NCBI RefSeq assembly: GCF_022921075.1
Contig: NZ_CP095050.1
Coordinates: forward strand, 1,736,001 to 1,800,000
Direction: 5' to 3'
DNA from: Hymenobacter sp. 5317J-9
GTDB taxonomy: Bacteria; Bacteroidota; Bacteroidia; Cytophagales; Hymenobacteraceae
Length of the DNA: 64,000 nt
In this document: piece after piece, positions 62,669 to 64,000 of the stretch
How positions within the stretch are numbered: position 1 is the stretch's first letter
How the letters are laid out: the number at the start of each line of letters is the position of its first letter
The notes under the pieces: model-generated
The model's database searches: none
What the model was told of the DNA's origin: nothing
The model's input: the letters and a program-made list of their open reading frames with translations, nothing else
Made by a program: the position numbers and the translations under genes

Positions 62669-63055
62669 TTAGTTGAGGCGGTACGGCACCATGAGCGTAA
62701 ACTCCGGAATCTCCACGTTGAATTCCTGGCCGTTGGCCAGCCGCTCCATGAGGTAGGTGCCGCGCATCTTGCCCACGCCCGATTTCAGGTTGCAGCCGCT
62801 CACGTACTGATGGGCCTCGCCGGGCTCCAGCACGGGCTGGCGGCCCACCACGCCTTCGCCCTCCACCTCGCGCACCACGCCGTTGGCGTCGTGAATGTGC
62901 CAGTGGCGCCGCAACAGCTTCACGGTGAACTCGCTGTTGTTGCGGATTTCAATTTTATAGGCAAACACGAAGTGTTCCTGGCCGGGGCTGGAATAGTCGG
63001 GCAAGTAGTTGGTCGTAACCGAAACGGTGACGCCTTGCGTAGTGGTGGTGGGCAT
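62669..63055 (-). CDS. apaG: ApaG domain protein (Co2+/Mg2+ efflux-associated ApaG)
   Basis: A 128-aa single-domain protein with an Ig-like (fibronectin III-type) fold. Family blocks are all present: GVTVSVTTNYLPDYSSPGQE, HFVFAYKIEIRNNSEFTVKL, RRHWHIHDANGVVREVEGEG, VVGRQPVLEPGEAHQYVSGC and MRGTYLMERLANGQEFNVEI. In Salmonella the orthologue is linked to Co2+ resistance and Mg2+ efflux; the molecular role is uncertain. The start MPTTTTQGVTV fits the family; the 21 codons upstream are not conserved in character. Confidence 0.95.
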   Translation of the reverse strand: MPTTTTQGVTVSVTTNYLPDYSSPGQEHFVFAYKIEIRNNSEFTVKLLRRHWHIHDANGVVREVEGEGVVGRQPVLEPGEAHQYVSGCNLKSGVGKMRGTYLMERLANGQEFNVEIPEFTLMVPYRLN

Positions 63056-63168
63056 AGGTGTCGGGCTATTAGGTAGCTGCGGGCTTAACAGCAGCCCGCG
63101 GAAATTGGTTTTACGCAAAAGCGGCCTTTCAACGCCGCAAACACCCGTTTATTTTCCTCCATATTTCA

Positions 63169-63831
63169 ATGGTAAAGATAGCCGAAAGCTGGCGGCCGGT
63201 GTTAGCCGACGAGTTTGAAAAACCCTATTTCCAGCGCTTAATTGCCTTTGTGAAAGGGGAGTACGCCACGGCTACCGTGTACCCGGCCGGCCCCCAGATT
63301 TTCCACGCCTTCGACGCCACGCCGTTTGAAAAAGTGAAGGTCGTCATCCTGGGCCAGGACCCCTACCACGGCCGCAATCAGGCGCACGGCCTGTCGTTTT
63401 CGGTGCAGGAAGGGCAGCGCACGCCGCCCTCGCTCCAGAATATTTTCAAAGAGCTGCAGGACGACATTCCCGGTACGCCGCCCGCCCCCAACGGCAACCT
63501 CGACCGCTGGGCCCAGCAGGGCGTACTGCTGCTCAACGCCACCCTCACCGTGCGGGCCAGCGAGCCGGCCTCGCACCAGAAAAAAGGCTGGGAGGAGTTT
63601 ACCGACGCGGTGATTCGCAAGGTTTCGCAGGGCAAGGAGCACGTGGTGTTCATCCTGTGGGGCGCCTATGCTGGCAAAAAGTCTGAGCTGATTGACGAGA
63701 AGAAGCACCTGGTAATCAAATCGGTGCACCCCTCGCCCTTTGCTGCCGACAAGGGTTTCTTCGGCAGCAAGCCCTTCAGCAAAACCAACGCGTGGCTGAA
63801 AAGCAAAGGCCTGGAACCGATAGTGTGGTAA
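63169..63831 (+). CDS. ung: uracil-DNA glycosylase (family 1)
   Basis: Removes uracil from DNA and starts base excision repair. 220 aa. The water-activating loop is GQDPYHGRNQAHGLSFSV (Asp64, His67), the uracil-binding part LLLNATLTVR, the Leu/His loop HPSPFAADKGFFG (His187) and the family features SLQNIFKELQDD and HVVFILWGAYAG are complete. Divergent from apaG; 113 bp separate the two starts. No terminator is visible, but the repeats that follow may serve. Confidence 0.97.
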   Translation: MVKIAESWRPVLADEFEKPYFQRLIAFVKGEYATATVYPAGPQIFHAFDATPFEKVKVVILGQDPYHGRNQAHGLSFSVQEGQRTPPSLQNIFKELQDDIPGTPPAPNGNLDRWAQQGVLLLNATLTVRASEPASHQKKGWEEFTDAVIRKVSQGKEHVVFILWGAYAGKKSELIDEKKHLVIKSVHPSPFAADKGFFGSKPFSKTNAWLKSKGLEPIVW

Positions 63832-63847
63832 GATAATGGCCGCGCCG

Positions 63848-63875
63848 GTCATTGCGAGCGTAGCGCGGCCGCCCT
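63848..63875 (+). repeat. single arm related to the GTCATGC element
   Basis: GGTCATTGCGAGCGTAGCGC is similar to the arms at 48230 (GTCATGCCGAGCGTAGC) but no second arm is seen nearby. A degenerate or solo copy. Confidence 0.45.
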
Positions 63876-63913
63876 TTTCTCGCAGCTACCAGCTTGATGA
63901 CTGAAACGACGTA

Positions 63914-63984
63914 GGGGCTTGCCCCCGCCCAGACATTCGCACCGATGCAACGATTCCGTTCTATGACGGGCGGGGGCAAGCCCC
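63914..63984. repeat. 17-bp inverted repeat, GGGGCTTGCCCCCGCCC
   Basis: Perfect arms 63914-63930 and 63968-63984 around a 37-bp loop. Between ung and the right edge I see no gene, only this and the half-element before it. Confidence 0.85.
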
Positions 63985-64000
63985 GTCCCTAGGTAGTTGC

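Overview
The window comes from a high-GC Bacteroidota chromosome, most likely Hymenobacter or a close relative (Cytophagales). The evidence is a SusC/SusD pair, secreted proteins ending in type IX secretion (T9SS) sorting domains, promoters of the Bacteroidota TAnnTTTG type upstream of rpsA, smpB and tRNA-Cys, a DUF3098 gene between ftsX and uppP, and a fused GNAT/nitrilase protein. The replicon looks chromosomal: rpsA, smpB, tsaD, truB, ribF, ftsX, kdsA and ung are all here. I see no phage, plasmid, IS or CRISPR.

Layout. 1-3779 (minus): end of a SusD gene and a complete SusC. 4069-12871 (minus): SDR oxidoreductase, RDD membrane protein, DUF4394 protein, GNAT/nitrilase fusion, a 14-repeat propeller-like T9SS protein with a frameshift near its C-terminus, and another T9SS protein. 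12944-19000 (minus): the two subunits of a 3-oxoacid CoA-transferase, separated by a serine hydrolase and two small membrane proteins and preceded by two tandem paralogues. 19033-27910 (minus): ribF, truB, uppP, DUF3098, ftsX and tamB, a cell-envelope and housekeeping block. 28250-29263 (plus): tsaD.

29260-46394 (minus) is the most unusual part. It is a tightly packed 17-kb, five-gene unit encoding a 1179-aa unrecognised protein, a ComEC-like metallo-beta-lactamase-fold hydrolase, a giant protein of about 3054 aa with LysM-like modules, a protein joining a Gly-Pro-Thr collagen-like stalk to kelch repeats, and a family 2 glycosyltransferase with a TPR-like tail. None of the five has a visible signal peptide or T9SS tail. 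The glycosyltransferase could modify the threonine-rich collagen stalk, as proposed for Bacillus exosporium collagens. I know of no characterised system with this composition.

46859-64000 (mostly plus): smpB, an NlpC/P60 peptidase, an HNH nuclease, a frameshifted fatty acid desaturase, an alpha/beta hydrolase (minus), a low-GC secreted protein, rpsA, tRNA-Cys, a cyanophycin synthetase with no degradation gene beside it, a repeat-rich T9SS protein, a coiled-coil membrane protein (minus), a TPMT-like methyltransferase, kdsA (metal-dependent type), a small membrane protein, a class I methyltransferase and apaG (both minus), and ung. Many intergenic spaces hold long palindromes, some shared between sites and some built from short tandem words. 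Two genes are broken by single-base deficits in G/C runs, so assembly error must be excluded before biological meaning is read into them.
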